Shown: positions 33,439 to 41,843 of the stretch, piece after piece
Numbering within the stretch: the stretch's first letter is position 1
Layout: every line of letters begins with the position of its first letter
Assembly: GCA_017577945.1 (NCBI GenBank)
Contig: PKQS01000009.1
Location: 62,001 to 126,000 of the forward strand
Reading direction: 5' to 3'
Length of the DNA: 64,000 bases
Source: Bacillota bacterium
GTDB taxonomy: Bacteria > Bacillota > Limnochordia > Limnochordales > ZCTH02-B6
Position numbers and translations under genes: made by a program
Notes under the pieces: generated by a model
Database searches by the model: none
The model's input: the letters and a program-made list of their open reading frames with translations, nothing else
What the model was told of the DNA's origin: nothing

Positions 33439-34605
33439 ATGGATTCCGCTTTTTTTCTTGTGGCTTACGTGCTCTTGCCGGCCGTCGTGGTCTATTTGTG
33501 CGGCAAGTACGCCTGGCTCGACAAGCTGGGCGCGGTCATTCTCTGCTACTTGGTCGGCTTGATCCTCGGCGTCGTCGGGCCCGAGGGCCCTGCGGTGGAC
33601 GAGGTCAAAAACACGGTTGGTTCGGCGGCGGTGGCGCTGGCCCTGCCGCTCTTGCTCTTTTCCGTCAACGTCGGCGAGTGGCGGCGCGTGGCGGGCAAGA
33701 CCGCCATCAGCATGGCGCTGGGCTTTGTCGCCGTCGTCACGGCGGCGGGCGCCGGCTTTTTCCTCCTGCGGAACGCGCTGCCGAGCGCGTGGCAGCTGGG
33801 CGGGATGGCGGTAGGGCTGTACACGGGCGGCACGCCCAACCTGGCGGCCCTGCGCACGGCGCTCGCGGTGGACGCGGATCTGTACATCGCAGTCCACACG
33901 TATGATACCGTCATCGGCCTGTCCTACTTGCTGTTCGCTTCCGCCCTGGCTAAGCCGCTGTTCAGCCGTTTCCTGCCGCGCTTTGATCCCAACGACGCGG
34001 CCGCGGCGGAGCAAGCGAACGCGGCGCATGTGGAGGCCCGCGTCAGCGAGCAGTTCGACGGCCTGCTGCGGCGCGGGACGCTCGTGCCGCTGTTGGGCGC
34101 TTTCAGCGTGTCGGCCGCCATCGTGGGCGTGTCGGTGGGCATCGGCGGCCTGTTTCCGCCGGAGCACGCCGACGCGGCGACGATTCTGGCCATCACGACG
34201 CTGGCCGTGGCCGCCTCGTTTGTGCCCCGTTTGCGCCGCATCGAGCGCACGTTTGCGGCGGGAATGTACCTGATTTACGTGTTCTGCATCGCGGTCGGCT
34301 CCATGGCCGATTTCCGCGGGCTGCTGGAGCATTGGAACTGGCCGCTGCTGGGCTTCCTGGGGCTAGCCGTCTTCGGCTCGCTCTTCCTGCACGCCGGGCT
34401 GGCGCGCTTGTTCCGCATCGACGCCGACACCGTGATCATCACGTCGGTGGCGTTTATCTGCTCGCCGCCGTTCGTGCCGGGCGTAGCCAACGCGCTGAAA
34501 AACCGGGCCGTGCTGCTGCCGGGCCTGTATGCCGGCATCGCCGGCTACGCGATGGGCAATTTCGCCGGCGTGGCCATGGCCTACGCGCTGCGGGCGCTGA
34601 GCTGA
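33439..34605 (+). CDS. DUF819 family membrane protein
   Basis: 388 residues, about 10 to 12 helices, the DUF819 (YjcL-like) family. Signature stretches: NVGEWRRVAGKTAISMALGF, YTGGTPNLAALRTALAVD, and ITSVAFICSPPFVPGVANAL. The TGGTPN element and a matching one in the second half suggest two inverted repeats, as in secondary transporters. Substrate unknown. ATG behind GAAGAGGAAGAG. Stands apart from the cluster before it because of the hairpin at 33369. Confidence 0.87.
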   Translation: MDSAFFLVAYVLLPAVVVYLCGKYAWLDKLGAVILCYLVGLILGVVGPEGPAVDEVKNTVGSAAVALALPLLLFSVNVGEWRRVAGKTAISMALGFVAVVTAAGAGFFLLRNALPSAWQLGGMAVGLYTGGTPNLAALRTALAVDADLYIAVHTYDTVIGLSYLLFASALAKPLFSRFLPRFDPNDAAAAEQANAAHVEARVSEQFDGLLRRGTLVPLLGAFSVSAAIVGVSVGIGGLFPPEHADAATILAITTLAVAASFVPRLRRIERTFAAGMYLIYVFCIAVGSMADFRGLLEHWNWPLLGFLGLAVFGSLFLHAGLARLFRIDADTVIITSVAFICSPPFVPGVANALKNRAVLLPGLYAGIAGYAMGNFAGVAMAYALRALS

Positions 34606-34679
34606 AGGGCCGGCCGAGGCCGGCAGAGGCTGCAGTGGAGCTCGGCGCCCGGGCGCGCCGTTGCGGGAGGTTGTGAACA

Positions 34680-36038
34680 TTGCCGGATTGGGATCAAGCC
34701 GTCATTCCCGAGAAGGGGATGCCGAAAGAGGAAGTGCTGGAGGCGCTGCGGGCGTTCAAGCAAGGCGACGCGGACTACCGGCGTTCCCGCACGTGGAGCC
34801 TCGTCTACTACCTGGGCGAAGAACATACGCGGTTTCTGGCCGACGCGTACGCCATGTTCATGTCCGAGAACGCCTTGAATCCGGTGGCGTTTCGCAGCTT
34901 GCGGCGCCTCGAGCACGAAGTGGTGCGCATGACGGCGCGGCTGCTGGGCGGGGACGACAACGTGGTGGGCGTCATGACGTCGGGCGGCACCGAGAGCTGC
35001 TTGCTGGCTGTCCTGGCGTACCGGGAGCGGGCGGCGTCCCGCTTCGGCCGGCGCGTAGGCCGCCCTGAGATGATCGTGCCCGAGTCGGCGCACGTGGCGT
35101 GGGAGAAGGCGGCGCACTACTTCGGCGTCGACGTGGTGCGGGTGCCCCTGCGGGACGACTTCCGCGCCGACGTGGAGGCGGTCGCGCGGCGCATCAGCCG
35201 GAACACCATACTGATCGTCGGGTCGGCGCCGTCGTACCCGCACGGCGTGGTGGATCCCATCGCCGAGCTCGGCCGCCTGGCGCAAGAACGCGGCGTGCCG
35301 CTGCACGTGGACGCCTGCCTGGGCGGTTTCATGCTGCCGTTTATGGAGCGGCTGGGGTATCCGGTGCCGCCCTTCGATTTCCGGGTGCCGGGCGTTACGT
35401 CCATCGCCGCGGACGTGCACAAGTACGGCTACGCGGCCAAAGGCGCGTCCGTGCTGCTGTATCGCAACATGGACTACCTCAAGCACCAGTTTTTCGTGTA
35501 CGAGAACTGGCCGGGCGGCATCTTCATTTCGCCGGGCCTGCTGGGCACCCGCTCGGGCGGGCCCATCGCCGCGGCCTGGGCGGCGATGAAGGCCATCGGC
35601 ATGGACGGGTACCTAGAGCTGACCCGCACCGTCATGGAGACGACGCGGGCGCTGCAGGCAGGCATCCGCGGCCTCGGGCTGGACATCCTGGGCGATCCGG
35701 AGATGAGCGTGTTCGCCTACGGCGCGGGCGCGGCGAAGGTCAACGTGTACGCCGTGGCGGACCAAATGGAGCAGCGGGGCTGGCTGATGGACCGGCTCCA
35801 GCGGCCCGAGGCGCTGCACGCGATGGTGACGCCGCGGCACGCCGGGGTCGTCGACGAGTTTCTGGCGGACTTGCGCGCGTCGGTGGAATACGTGCGCCGG
35901 CATCCCTGGGAAGCGGCGAAAGGCAACGCGGCCCTCTACGGCATGATCGCCAAAGTGCCGCTGCGGGGCTTGGTCCGGCACGAGGTACGCAAGATGATGG
36001 AGCAAATGTACGGCCCGGAGATGAAAATGCCGGTCTAG
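34680..36038 (+). CDS. PLP-dependent decarboxylase/lyase, sphingosine-phosphate lyase-like
   Basis: 452 residues, group II decarboxylase fold. PLP-binding Lys is K248 in AADVHKYGYAAKG; SGGTES at 101-106 grips the phosphate and HVDACLGGF at 209-217 carries the ring Asp (D211). DVHKYGYAAKG, and FISPGLLGTRSGGPIAAAWA are closer to sphingosine-1-phosphate lyase than to glutamate decarboxylase. TTG 34680 lies 9 nt after GGGAGG. Bacterial members act on phosphorylated amino alcohols or unknown substrates. It meets the convergent MFS gene with a 4-bp overlap at the stops. Confidence 0.87.
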   Translation: MPDWDQAVIPEKGMPKEEVLEALRAFKQGDADYRRSRTWSLVYYLGEEHTRFLADAYAMFMSENALNPVAFRSLRRLEHEVVRMTARLLGGDDNVVGVMTSGGTESCLLAVLAYRERAASRFGRRVGRPEMIVPESAHVAWEKAAHYFGVDVVRVPLRDDFRADVEAVARRISRNTILIVGSAPSYPHGVVDPIAELGRLAQERGVPLHVDACLGGFMLPFMERLGYPVPPFDFRVPGVTSIAADVHKYGYAAKGASVLLYRNMDYLKHQFFVYENWPGGIFISPGLLGTRSGGPIAAAWAAMKAIGMDGYLELTRTVMETTRALQAGIRGLGLDILGDPEMSVFAYGAGAAKVNVYAVADQMEQRGWLMDRLQRPEALHAMVTPRHAGVVDEFLADLRASVEYVRRHPWEAAKGNAALYGMIAKVPLRGLVRHEVRKMMEQMYGPEMKMPV

Positions 36039-37234
36039 CCCCCGAAGGTTCGCTCAGGCGGGGGCGCCGCAGCGGAAAGCGGGTCGGGTTCTCGGGCGGC
36101 CGCGAGCGCAGCCGCGGCCGCGGCCAGGGCCGCGGCGGGTACGAGAAAGAGCAGGCGCGGCACCGCGGCCAGGGCTTGCATGGCCAGCGGCCCGGCGCTG
36201 GCGCCGAGAAAGAGGATGCACGTGTAAATGCCGAGCGCCAGGGCGCGCCAGGACGCGTCGGCCCGGCCCGCCACGACGTTCATTAGGCTCGGCACGGCGA
36301 CGGCGATGCCGGCGGAAAGCACTACGGACGCGGCGCCAAGGGCCGCCGGCGTGCGCCGTGCGGCCAGGAGGAAGGCGGACGCGGCCACCGCCAGCCCGGC
36401 GACGGCGGCGGCTCGGGCGCCCGTGCGGCGCGTGAGGGTAGGGGCGAGGAAGCCCGTAAGGAGCCCCGGCGTCCCCAGCAGCCGGATGGACGCGGCCGAG
36501 AGGCCAAGACCGGACTCTCTCACTGCTGCGGCGATGGGCAGCGCCGCATGGAAGGAAGCGAAACTGAAAAGGACGGCGGCGGCGGCGCCCCACGCGGCCA
36601 GCATGACGCGGTCGGGCGCCGGAACCGGGCGCAGGCCGCGGCGGCCTGCCGCGGGGGGACCCGAGTCCGCGCTGCCTGCCGCCACCGCGCGGACGGAGGC
36701 CGCGGCGGCGAAAAACAAGGGTACCGAGACGGCGAACGCTGCGGAAAGCGGCGCACCGGCCGCCGCGGCGCCGTATTGCACCAGCGGCGCGGCGGCGAGA
36801 AAGGCCACGCCGATGACGGCAGCGCCCAGCGGACGCGCGGCGGCCGGCAAGCGCTCGGACAAGAGCGCGACGGCGGCCGGCGAGAAGGACGAGGCGACAA
36901 ACCCTTGCAGCGCCCGGGCCGCGAGAAACGCACCGAACGGCGCCGCCGGATGCGCCAGCGCGGCCCCGGCCAGCCCCGTGCACAGCCCAGCCACCGCCAA
37001 ACCCCACGTCAGCACGCGGACCCGCCCTAAGCGGTCCGCCGCGCGGCCCCAGACGATCATGCCGGGCGCGTAGGCCAGCCCGAAGGCGGAAGTAATCCAA
37101 GCCGCCTCCGTGGGGGAGAGGTTGAACCGGCCGGCCACGGTGGGAATGTACGGAATGGCCACGTAGAACTGTCCGACCACCAGGACCGCGCCCGCCGCCG
37201 CCCAGGCCAGGAGCGCCCGCTGTCTCCCCGGCAA
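36035..37234 (-). CDS. MFS transporter, Ala-rich
   Basis: 399 residues, 12 helices. MFS motif A GRAADRLGRVRV near residue 63, and an N-terminus AGAVLVVGQFYVAIPYIPTV typical of the YnfM/arabinose-efflux group. The sequence is strikingly rich in Ala, especially in the last 60 residues, and its codons are more GC-rich than those of its neighbours. TTG 37234 with AAGGGA 11 nt before. Its stop shares bases with the stop of the convergent lyase gene. Substrate unknown. Confidence 0.85.
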   Translation of the reverse strand: MPGRQRALLAWAAAGAVLVVGQFYVAIPYIPTVAGRFNLSPTEAAWITSAFGLAYAPGMIVWGRAADRLGRVRVLTWGLAVAGLCTGLAGAALAHPAAPFGAFLAARALQGFVASSFSPAAVALLSERLPAAARPLGAAVIGVAFLAAAPLVQYGAAAAGAPLSAAFAVSVPLFFAAAASVRAVAAGSADSGPPAAGRRGLRPVPAPDRVMLAAWGAAAAVLFSFASFHAALPIAAAVRESGLGLSAASIRLLGTPGLLTGFLAPTLTRRTGARAAAVAGLAVAASAFLLAARRTPAALGAASVVLSAGIAVAVPSLMNVVAGRADASWRALALGIYTCILFLGASAGPLAMQALAAVPRLLFLVPAAALAAAAAALAAAREPDPLSAAAPPPERTFGG

Positions 37235-37382
37235 CGCCAGTCCGTCCCTTCTAGCGCATGACGGCTCTATCTGGTTATGCCGGCCGGTCTTCCGGGGTTC
37301 CGGGGGCAGCGGTGTTCGGGGGGGCAGGGATGTTCAGGGGGGCCGCCGGTCGCGCCCGTGTTTGCGAGAAGGAGGAACTCCG

Positions 37383-37925
37383 TTGACGCCGTTGGAGCTG
37401 GAGCAGTATCTGCATCGGCACATCCCGCTGACGCAGGCCATGCAGCTGCGCGTCGCCGCGGCCGGTCCGGACTGCGTCGTTCTGACGGCGCCGCTGGCGC
37501 CCAACATCAACCACCGGGAGACCGCCTTCGGCGGCAGCATCTCCGCCCTGGCGACGTTGGCCGCGTGGTCGCTGGTCTACGTGCGGATGCAGCGTCTGGG
37601 CCTGCCCGCCCGCGTCGTCATCCACCGCAATACCATGGAGTACCGCCGGCCGATTACCGGTGCCTTTGCGGCGCGGGCAGCTCTCACCGACGAGCAAGCG
37701 TGGGAGCACTTCGCCGAGATGTTTCGCCGGCGCGGCAAGGCGCGCATCGTCGTGCACGCGCAGGTAGTGCAGCTGGCGGATGATGAAAGCACGGCGGCCG
37801 GTGACGAAGCCGGTGTATTCGTGGGCGAGTTCGTCGCTCTCGGCGGGAACCTTCGGCCGCCTAGGGACACGGCGAACGCCCCGATACAGGGAGACGTCCG
37901 CGTAACCGGCGCCGAGGGGTCGTGA
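37383..37925 (+). CDS. Thioesterase-like hot-dog protein (YiiD C-terminal type)
   Basis: 180 residues. The hot-dog domain spans about 5-130: NINHRETAFGGSISALATLA, in which NHxxTAFGGS is the family signature, then VIHRNTMEYRRPITG. It resembles the thioesterase domain fused to an acetyltransferase in YiiD, but here stands alone. TTG 37383 lies 7 nt after GGAGG. The tail after about 145 is low in structure. Substrate (an acyl-CoA or acyl-ACP) unknown. Confidence 0.82.
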   Translation: MTPLELEQYLHRHIPLTQAMQLRVAAAGPDCVVLTAPLAPNINHRETAFGGSISALATLAAWSLVYVRMQRLGLPARVVIHRNTMEYRRPITGAFAARAALTDEQAWEHFAEMFRRRGKARIVVHAQVVQLADDESTAAGDEAGVFVGEFVALGGNLRPPRDTANAPIQGDVRVTGAEGS

Positions 37926-38001
37926 CGGGCGGCGGCGCTAGCTGGGACCCCACCGGGCTGTGCGCTCGGACCGGTCTGCGTGCGGCGCAGCGCCTGGCGC
38001 A

Positions 38002-38032
38002 AAACGCCCCCGGGTTTCCGCCGGGGGCGTTT
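38002..38032. terminator. Bidirectional hairpin between thioesterase and small membrane protein
   Basis: AAACGCCCCCGG (38002-38013), 7-nt loop, CCGGGGGCGTTT (38021-38032): perfect 12-bp arms between convergent genes, T-rich ends on both strands. Confidence 0.75.
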
Positions 38033-38056
38033 CGCATCTTTCGCGGCGCTTTCCGC

Positions 38057-38236
38057 CTACTCCACGTTTCCTGCCCGCACGGACCGCCGGTCGAAGGCCG
38101 CATCCAACATACCCAGCACGACATGGGCCAGCCCGAAGCCGAACAGCCCGGCGCCGAACATGGTGTCGGGCAAAGCGAACCATGCGACCAGCGCCACGGC
38201 GGCGCCGACGATGGCCACCACGGTGCCGGTGTTCAT
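38057..38236 (-). CDS. Small two-helix membrane protein
   Basis: 59 residues, unrecognised: two hydrophobic helices (about 4-22 and 27-46) joined by PDTMFGAG, then a charged tail. ATG 38236 stands behind GAGGTGAGTG. It lies about 120 bp downstream of the TerC gene on the same strand and may share its transcript. The shorter frame is preferred over the open frame from 38299, which lacks a ribosome site. Confidence 0.65.
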   Translation of the reverse strand: MNTGTVVAIVGAAVALVAWFALPDTMFGAGLFGFGLAHVVLGMLDAAFDRRSVRAGNVE

Positions 38237-38354
38237 CGCACTCACCTCAGGCCCAGCATCGCCCACATACCCGCCCGACATGCCGGAAGATGTTGGCAAC
38301 CCGTGCCGCGTATCGCCCGCGGTTCGGCTTGCGGGCCGCGCGGCCGGGCCATCC

Positions 38355-39275
38355 TCACTCCGTGCGTACTGTCCGCGGCTTGGACTCCGGCAAAAGCAAC
38401 GATGCGCCGACGGTCACCGCCAAGATGATGCCGATGACGGCCAGCGACAAGGTAGGCGGCACCGTCACGAGGGAAGAGAGCAACATTTTCGCGCCCACGA
38501 AAGTCAAAATGAGCGACAAGCCGGCCCGAAGGAAGCGCAGTTTGCCCAAGGCGTCCGCCAGCATGAAGTACATCGAGCGCAAACCCAAGATGGCCAGCAC
38601 GTTGGACGTGTAGACGATGAACGGATCCGTGGTGACGGCGAAAATGGCCGCCACGGAGTCCAGCGCGAAGATGACGTCGGTGGATTCGATGACGAGCAGC
38701 ACCAAGAACAGCGGCGTCGCCAGCAGCTTGCCGCCCTCCCGCACGAAGAAGCGGTGACCGTGCAGGTGGTCCGTCACCGGCACGAAGCGGCGGAACAGCT
38801 TCACGACGCGGTTGCCGCTCGGGTCCACCTCCGACTTCTGGTGCGCGGCCATGCGCAACCCCGTCCAGGCCAGGAAGGCACCGAAGACGTAGATCAGCCA
38901 GTGGAAGCGCTCCAGCAGCGCGGCGCCGACGCCGATCATCGTCGCCCGCATTACCAGGGCGCCGAGGATGCCCCAGAACAGCACCCGGTGCTGGTACTCC
39001 GGCGGCACGCGGAAGAAGCTGAAAATCAGCAGGAACACGAAGATGTTGTCGGCGCTCAGCGACTTTTCGATGAGGTAGCCGGCGAAATACTGAGCGGCCA
39101 CGTCTGCGCCTCTCCACAAGTAAAGGGCACCGCCAAAGGCCAACGCGAGCGCTATCCAGACCACCGTCCAGGCGGCGGCTTCCTTGGCCGAGACGCGGTG
39201 GTCGTCCCGGTGGAAGACGCCTAGGTCCAGCGCCAGCATCGCCAGCACGAAAACGTTGAACGCAACCCACGCCAT
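38355..39275 (-). CDS. TerC family membrane protein, probable Mn2+ exporter
   Basis: 306 residues, 7-9 helices. The paired acidic motifs of the family are clear: EKSLSADNIFVFLLIFSFF in the first half and IESTDVIFALDSVAAIFA in the second. TerC proteins under yybP-ykoY riboswitches export manganese, partly to supply secreted enzymes. ATG 39275 follows GGAG at 9 nt; an upstream GTG (VELSLM) is possible. A promoter, a yybP-ykoY aptamer and a terminator stand in its 200-bp leader, so its expression should rise with cytoplasmic Mn2+. Confidence 0.93.
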   Translation of the reverse strand: MAWVAFNVFVLAMLALDLGVFHRDDHRVSAKEAAAWTVVWIALALAFGGALYLWRGADVAAQYFAGYLIEKSLSADNIFVFLLIFSFFRVPPEYQHRVLFWGILGALVMRATMIGVGAALLERFHWLIYVFGAFLAWTGLRMAAHQKSEVDPSGNRVVKLFRRFVPVTDHLHGHRFFVREGGKLLATPLFLVLLVIESTDVIFALDSVAAIFAVTTDPFIVYTSNVLAILGLRSMYFMLADALGKLRFLRAGLSLILTFVGAKMLLSSLVTVPPTLSLAVIGIILAVTVGASLLLPESKPRTVRTE

Positions 39276-39322
39276 CAAGCTCAACTCCACCCCCGACTCC
39301 CCTCGGCGGGCCGGGCGAGGCG

Positions 39323-39373
39323 AAAAAACAGACCTTCGCCCGGCACACATGAGTGTGGCCGGGCCGAAGGTCT
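39323..39373 (-). terminator. Riboswitch-controlled terminator before the TerC gene
   Basis: On the minus strand the hairpin AGACCTTCG...CGAAGGTCT (39329-39373, one bulge) is followed by six T (39323-39328). Its 5' arm includes the GACCTT that closes the aptamer's P1 stem, so aptamer and terminator exclude each other: ligand-bound P1 would block the terminator (ON switch). Confidence 0.88.
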
Positions 39374-39461
39374 CGCTCACGAGAAATTCCTCGCTCCCCG
39401 GGCGGGTCCCACCAGCGGGAACCGTACTGACGCCCCGAGGGAACAGCTACTCCCCTTCAGA
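39367..39461 (-). ncRNA. yybP-ykoY manganese riboswitch
   Basis: Read on the minus strand, the leader has the two conserved ends of this class: AAGGGGAGTAGC (39446-39457) and GAGCGAGACCTT (39367-39378), whose ends pair to form P1. Between them lie further helices (including the GAGCGAGGAATTTCTCGT region). Position before a TerC gene is the commonest context for this Mn2+ sensor. I could not run a covariance model. Confidence 0.88.
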
Positions 39462-39474
39462 CCCTCTGGGTGCG

Positions 39475-39503
39475 ATTATACAGCGGGCTTCGAGTACGGT
39501 CAA
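39475..39503 (-). promoter_or_regulatory. SigA promoter of the riboswitch-TerC transcript
   Basis: TTGACC (39498-39503), 17-nt spacer, TATAAT (39475-39480) on the minus strand; the start would fall near 39468, just before the aptamer. Confidence 0.9.
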
Positions 39504-39553
39504 TCTATGGCGCTTCCGCGCTGGCTCGGCGGCCAAGGACGCCGGGCCGCGTT

Positions 39554-40753
39554 TCAGTTCTCCAGCTGCTTGATGGCCGAGAGCAGGCCGCTGTACAGGC
39601 TGAAAAAGCGCGTCTCGTCCAGGGGCCGTTCGCTGTTGTTCCACGTGGCGCTGATGATGTACGGCGTGTTGTCTTCGGCCACCACCAGCGTCGTCAGGTT
39701 GAGCACGCCGGGCTCCGAGCCGCCCTTGAAGGCCACGTACTGCCAGTCGCTGGGATTCGCCAGGCCGGGGTTGACGGACATAAACGGCAAATCCGCGACG
39801 TAGGCCATCAAGTCGGCCAGCTCCCGCACCGTGAAATACCACTCGACGTCCAGCGCCTTCGGCGTCGTGCTGATGGCTTCCAGGCCCGGCAGAGGCTGTT
39901 CCGCCAGCACGGCCAAGAGTTCCCGCCGCGCCGCCTCGTCGCCCGCCCGCCAAGTCTCCAGCAGCTGCTCGTTGCCGGCGGCTTTGAGGATGAACAACTC
40001 CCGGGTGCTGAGGAACGGCTTGTTGCGCGGCGCGTACTGCTCCACCGTCTCGCGCCCCACCAGCCGAAGCAGCGCGTCGGTGGCCGTGTTGTCGCTGATA
40101 GAGATCATCAGCGTGGCCAGCGACTGCACCGTCAGCGGCGTGCCCGGCGGCCAGTCCTGCAAGATGCCGGTGGGCAGGCTCACGTCCTGCGGCTCCAGCG
40201 CCACGACCTCGTCCCACGCGTGCACGCCGAGCGCCACCTGGTCCTTCAGGGCGGCGGCGATGGCCAGCTTGAAGGCCGAGCCCACCGCCAGCGGCTCGTC
40301 GGGGTTGATGCTGGCCAAGACGCCCGCGTTGGACACGACGATGACGCTGACCTTGCCGGGCAGTTCGTGGAAGCCCGCCAGCGCTTCATCGAGGCCCGAG
40401 ACCACGGCCTGCGGAGGGCCGAACCAGATGGCGGCGATTTGCCCGGCTTCGTTCAGCAACAGCTGCGCGTCCACGTAGCCGCGCTCAAAGGTGAGGCGGA
40501 AGAACGGCACCGTTCCTTCCGCCCCCACGTACGCGCCCAGCGCCGCGGTGTACTGGGCGACGATCTGGTCGAAGAGCTGGAGCGGCACCTGGGCCAGCAC
40601 CTCGGGGGCAAACCACTCGGCTTTCGCCGGGCCCTGGGTGAAGAGCCGCTCGAACACCTCTTCCGGCGTAACGCTCTGCGCCGACGCGGAGATGGCGGCG
40701 GCCAGCAGCAGGCCTACGGCCAGCCAAGTCGAACTCGTCTTGCGGAAAAGCAC
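39554..40753 (-). CDS. Class A beta-lactamase-like serine hydrolase, ORF12 type
   Basis: 399 residues. Signal peptide to about residue 25 (ASA/QSV). Residues 27-125 form an alpha+beta domain like DUF3887/steroid-isomerase domains, then the penicillin-recognising fold: S159-A-F-K162, S220-D-N222 and K343-G-G345 replacing KTG. The ExxLN general-base motif of true class A enzymes is not seen; the segment APRNKPFLSTRELFIL stands there. This two-domain plan is that of ORF12/LpqF-like proteins, often without lactamase activity. GTG 40753 follows TAGGAGGTG. Exported, acting in the periplasm or wall. Confidence 0.85.
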   Translation of the reverse strand: MLFRKTSSTWLAVGLLLAAAISASAQSVTPEEVFERLFTQGPAKAEWFAPEVLAQVPLQLFDQIVAQYTAALGAYVGAEGTVPFFRLTFERGYVDAQLLLNEAGQIAAIWFGPPQAVVSGLDEALAGFHELPGKVSVIVVSNAGVLASINPDEPLAVGSAFKLAIAAALKDQVALGVHAWDEVVALEPQDVSLPTGILQDWPPGTPLTVQSLATLMISISDNTATDALLRLVGRETVEQYAPRNKPFLSTRELFILKAAGNEQLLETWRAGDEAARRELLAVLAEQPLPGLEAISTTPKALDVEWYFTVRELADLMAYVADLPFMSVNPGLANPSDWQYVAFKGGSEPGVLNLTTLVVAEDNTPYIISATWNNSERPLDETRFFSLYSGLLSAIKQLEN

Positions 40754-40865
40754 GGGGACACCTCCTACGGATTGCAACCCGACATGCAAGCACTAGTTCG
40801 GCGCGGTTCTCGGGGAAATCCTGCCCGAGGATCTCTTTGAAAAAGGCGGAAGCGGGGCGCCCGGC

Positions 40866-41543
40866 ATGTTGGAGGAAGCCAGGAAGCTATTTCCGTTCTT
40901 GAACGCGATCGAGGCCGAGGAATGGGCGGCGGCGGGAATTGCCGCGGCCCGCTTGCCCAAAGGCGCCGCCGCGTTCGTCGAAGGCCAGCCGTGCCCCCAC
41001 GTGGCGTTCGTGCTCAGCGGCGCCATCCGCGTCTACAAGACCGGCCCCGACGGCCGCCAGCTGACGCTGTACTACGTGACGCCCGGCGAGTCGTGCGTGC
41101 TCATGTGGGCCAGCGTCCTGGCCGGCGCCCGGTACAACGCCCAGGCCGTCGCGGCGGAAGACTCGTACGTGCTGCTGGTGCCCGTCGGCGTCTTTCAGGA
41201 CTGGATGCAGCGTTACGAGCCCGTGCGGCGCTTTGTGTACGAGGCGTTCGCGCACAGGCTGGCGGCCGTCATGCTGTTGGTGGAGGAAATCTTGTTTCGC
41301 CACGTGGACCAGCGCCTAGCCGCGCTGCTGCTGGAGCGGACGACGCCGGAAGAGCCGGAGCTGCAGGCGACGCACGAGCAATTGGCGCTGGAGCTGGGCA
41401 CGGCCCGGGAAGTGGTCAGCCGCATCTTGAAGTCGTTCGAGGAGGAAGGCGCCGTGCGCCTGGCGCGCGGGCGGGTAGCGGTGGTCGACCGGCGGGCGCT
41501 GGAGCGCAGGCACGAGAGGGTCCGGGCCGGCAGGGCAGTGTAA
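40866..41543 (+). CDS. Crp/Fnr family transcriptional regulator
   Basis: 225 residues: cyclic-nucleotide-binding-type beta-roll (about 25-120; HVAFVLSGAIRVYKTGPDGR), dimer helix, and C-terminal helix-turn-helix (ATHEQLALELGTAREVVSRI, recognition TAREVVSRILKSF). No N-terminal Cys cluster, so no Fe-S sensor; C43 and C76 are isolated. LYYVTPGESCVLMWASVL resembles NO- or redox-related members rather than Crp. ATG 40866 has a weak site. The DUF2892 gene follows 72 bp later, a frequent pairing in redox or sulfur contexts. Confidence 0.88.
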   Translation: MLEEARKLFPFLNAIEAEEWAAAGIAAARLPKGAAAFVEGQPCPHVAFVLSGAIRVYKTGPDGRQLTLYYVTPGESCVLMWASVLAGARYNAQAVAAEDSYVLLVPVGVFQDWMQRYEPVRRFVYEAFAHRLAAVMLLVEEILFRHVDQRLAALLLERTTPEEPELQATHEQLALELGTAREVVSRILKSFEEEGAVRLARGRVAVVDRRALERRHERVRAGRAV

Positions 41544-41615
41544 CCGCCGTCACAGACGCCGGGGGCGTTCTGCATATATCATGGTGGACAAAACGGCGGG
41601 AGAGGTGAGCACTCC

Positions 41616-41810
41616 GTGCAGGCGAACGTGGGCGGCGCCGACCGCGTGATCCGCTTCCTCATCGGCATCGCCCTGCTGTCCCTGGTCGTGTTCGGGTCGG
41701 GAAGCTGGCGCTGGCTCGGCTTGCTGGGCGTTGTGCCCATCGCCACGGCCTTGCTGCGCTTCTGCCCTCTCTATACGGTCTTCCGCATCAACACGGCCAA
41801 GCCGCGCTGA
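41616..41810 (+). CDS. DUF2892 inner membrane protein
   Basis: 64 residues, two membrane helices, with the family pattern MQANVGGADRVIRFLIGIAL and the end ALLRFCPLYTVFRINT; C50 (RFCPLY) is the conserved cysteine. In other bacteria this domain occurs with rhodanese (YgaP). GTG behind GGGAGAGGTGAG. Probably controlled by the Crp/Fnr-type gene upstream. Its stop codon lies inside the left arm of the terminator at 41807. Confidence 0.85.
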   Translation: MQANVGGADRVIRFLIGIALLSLVVFGSGSWRWLGLLGVVPIATALLRFCPLYTVFRINTAKPR

Positions 41811-41843
41811 CGTCGCGGCGCGCGAGCCGCGCCGCGACGTCAG
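41807..41843. terminator. Bidirectional hairpin containing both convergent stop codons
   Basis: CTGACGTCGCGGCGCG (41807-41822), 5-nt loop, and its perfect 16-bp complement (41828-41843). The TGA of the DUF2892 gene (41808-41810) and the TGA of thpR (41840-41842, minus) fall at mirror positions in the two arms. No T tract follows on either side. Confidence 0.8.

Noticed and set aside
34680..36038. Glutamate decarboxylase
   Set aside because: Residues around the PLP lysine and the FISPGLLGTRSGG region fit sphingosine-phosphate lyase-like enzymes better; exact substrate left open.
39554..40753. Functional class A beta-lactamase
   Set aside because: KGG replaces KTG and the Glu general-base motif is missing; the extra N-terminal domain matches ORF12/LpqF-like proteins.
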